This document shows, piece by piece, positions 5,799-6,355 of a stretch of DNA of 6,355 nt. A program made the position numbers and the translations under genes. Every line of letters starts with the position of its first letter. Position 1 is the stretch's first letter. This DNA comes from Rickettsia typhi (lineage in GTDB: Bacteria > Pseudomonadota > Alphaproteobacteria > Rickettsiales > UBA1997): NCBI GenBank assembly GCA_945902255.1, contig CAMDMO010000087.1:1-6355 (forward strand), given 5' to 3'. The notes under the pieces were generated by a model that worked only from the letters and a program-made list of their open reading frames with translations, was not told the origin of the DNA and searched no databases.

Positions 5799-6355
5799 TT
5801 ATTGAAAGTTTTTTAAAATTTCTAAGTAAGTTTTTTGCAATTGCTTAATTTCTTCCACTTCAGCAAATTCATCAATTTTATGAGCGGTTTCATTTACCAA
5901 TCCAATTTCTACAACTTCGGCAAAATCTTTAATAAATCTGGCGTCAGAAGTTCCGCCGCTAGTGCTTAAAACTGGTTTTTTGCCACAAATTTTTTCAACT
6001 GCCGCGCAAGTAATTTTAGCTAAAAATTTTGGATCGCTTAAAAAAGATTCGCCACTAGTTCTGTGGGATAATTCATATTTTGCTCCAAGTCCTACAGTTT
6101 TTTTGCAAGCATATTCAACTAAATCAATTATTGATTGTGAATTGTGAAGATCGTTGAAGCGCACATTAAAAGCGGCTTGCGCTTCATTTGGAATTACATT
6201 TCCGCCTAAATTTTGCGAAGTAAATGAGGTGATTTCTAAATTTGTGGCGTCAAAAAATTCTGAGCCTTCATCAAATTTATGATCTTTTAAAACTTTTAAT
6301 AAATTAATTAAAATTGTAATTGGGTTTAAAGCGTTTTGCGGATAGGCTACATGAC
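5799..6355 (-). CDS. dapE: Succinyl-diaminopimelate desuccinylase, C-terminal half (partial)
   Basis: The frame is open to the window edge; 184 residues plus stop are visible, about half of a normal DapE (roughly 375-380). DapE is a two-zinc M20-family amidohydrolase that cuts N-succinyl-LL-diaminopimelate to LL-diaminopimelate and succinate, for lysine and peptidoglycan synthesis. Visible, numbering from the window edge: HVAYPQNALNPI (1-12), whose His belongs to the dimerisation-domain loop that reaches the partner's active site; GNVIPNEAQAAFNVRFND (51-68); SGGTSDARF (132-140); and ETAHKIDE (155-162), whose H158 is the expected zinc ligand near the C-terminus. The catalytic-domain start and the other zinc ligands lie beyond the edge. 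A GTG at 6162-6164 falls inside the conserved NVRFND motif and is not a start; the true start is outside the window. Confidence 0.95.
   Translation of the reverse strand, partial: HVAYPQNALNPITILINLLKVLKDHKFDEGSEFFDATNLEITSFTSQNLGGNVIPNEAQAAFNVRFNDLHNSQSIIDLVEYACKKTVGLGAKYELSHRTSGESFLSDPKFLAKITCAAVEKICGKKPVLSTSGGTSDARFIKDFAEVVEIGLVNETAHKIDEFAEVEEIKQLQKTYLEILKNFQ

Noticed and set aside
5962..6147. Plus-strand open frame of 61 codons
   Set aside because: It is antisense to the conserved SGGTSDARF region of dapE and has no recognisable features.
6162..6164. GTG as a possible start of a short 121-residue gene
   Set aside because: The codon is the Val of the conserved DapE motif NVRFND, and the same frame continues with clear DapE sequence to the window edge.
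1..6355. CRISPR arrays, tRNA or rRNA genes, toxin-antitoxin or defence genes
   Set aside because: No spaced direct repeats, cloverleaf-forming segments, or proteins with defence-system motifs were recognised in the window.

Overview
The window is AT-rich DNA from what looks like a Rickettsiales-type alphaproteobacterium, probably host-associated. This rests on low GC (hand-sampled lines of the nuo and neighbouring genes are about 27-28% G+C), alphaproteobacterial-type complex I subunits, a short-leader prepilin fused to a LamG-like domain, and a DUF4116-like repeat protein of a kind common in intracellular bacteria. The taxonomic call is an inference; there is no rRNA or other marker here. 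All recognisable genes lie on the minus strand.

Read in the direction of transcription (high to low coordinates), the window holds: the C-terminal half of dapE (lysine/diaminopimelate synthesis), cut by the window edge; pgpA (phosphatidylglycerophosphatase A), starting 1 nt after dapE ends; a 71-nt gap with a good sigma70-like promoter; nuoH, nuoI, nuoJ and nuoK, separated by 2-11 nt, which encode part of the membrane arm and the connecting 8-iron ferredoxin subunit of NADH:quinone oxidoreductase (complex I); 11 nt later, a 468-residue exported protein with six 25-residue helical repeats; and 75 nt later, a 312-residue prepilin-like protein with a LamG/concanavalin A-like domain, closed by a strong intrinsic terminator. 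nuoG is missing upstream of nuoH and nuoL is missing downstream of nuoK, so the usual nuo operon has been cut at both ends.

Positions 1-256 hold no confident gene. They contain two perfect 23-nt palindromes of the same design, 53 nt apart, the second of which resembles the GGGGTC/GACCCC hairpins I associate with REP-type (Y1) transposases. Functionally the window joins cell-envelope metabolism (DapE for peptidoglycan, PgpA for phosphatidylglycerol), respiratory proton pumping (NuoHIJK) and two envelope or surface proteins of unknown role. None of the seven visible start codons has a recognisable Shine-Dalgarno sequence. I see no convincing new multi-gene system. The least explained items are the repeat protein placed where nuoL would be expected, the pilin-LamG protein, and the paired palindromes.
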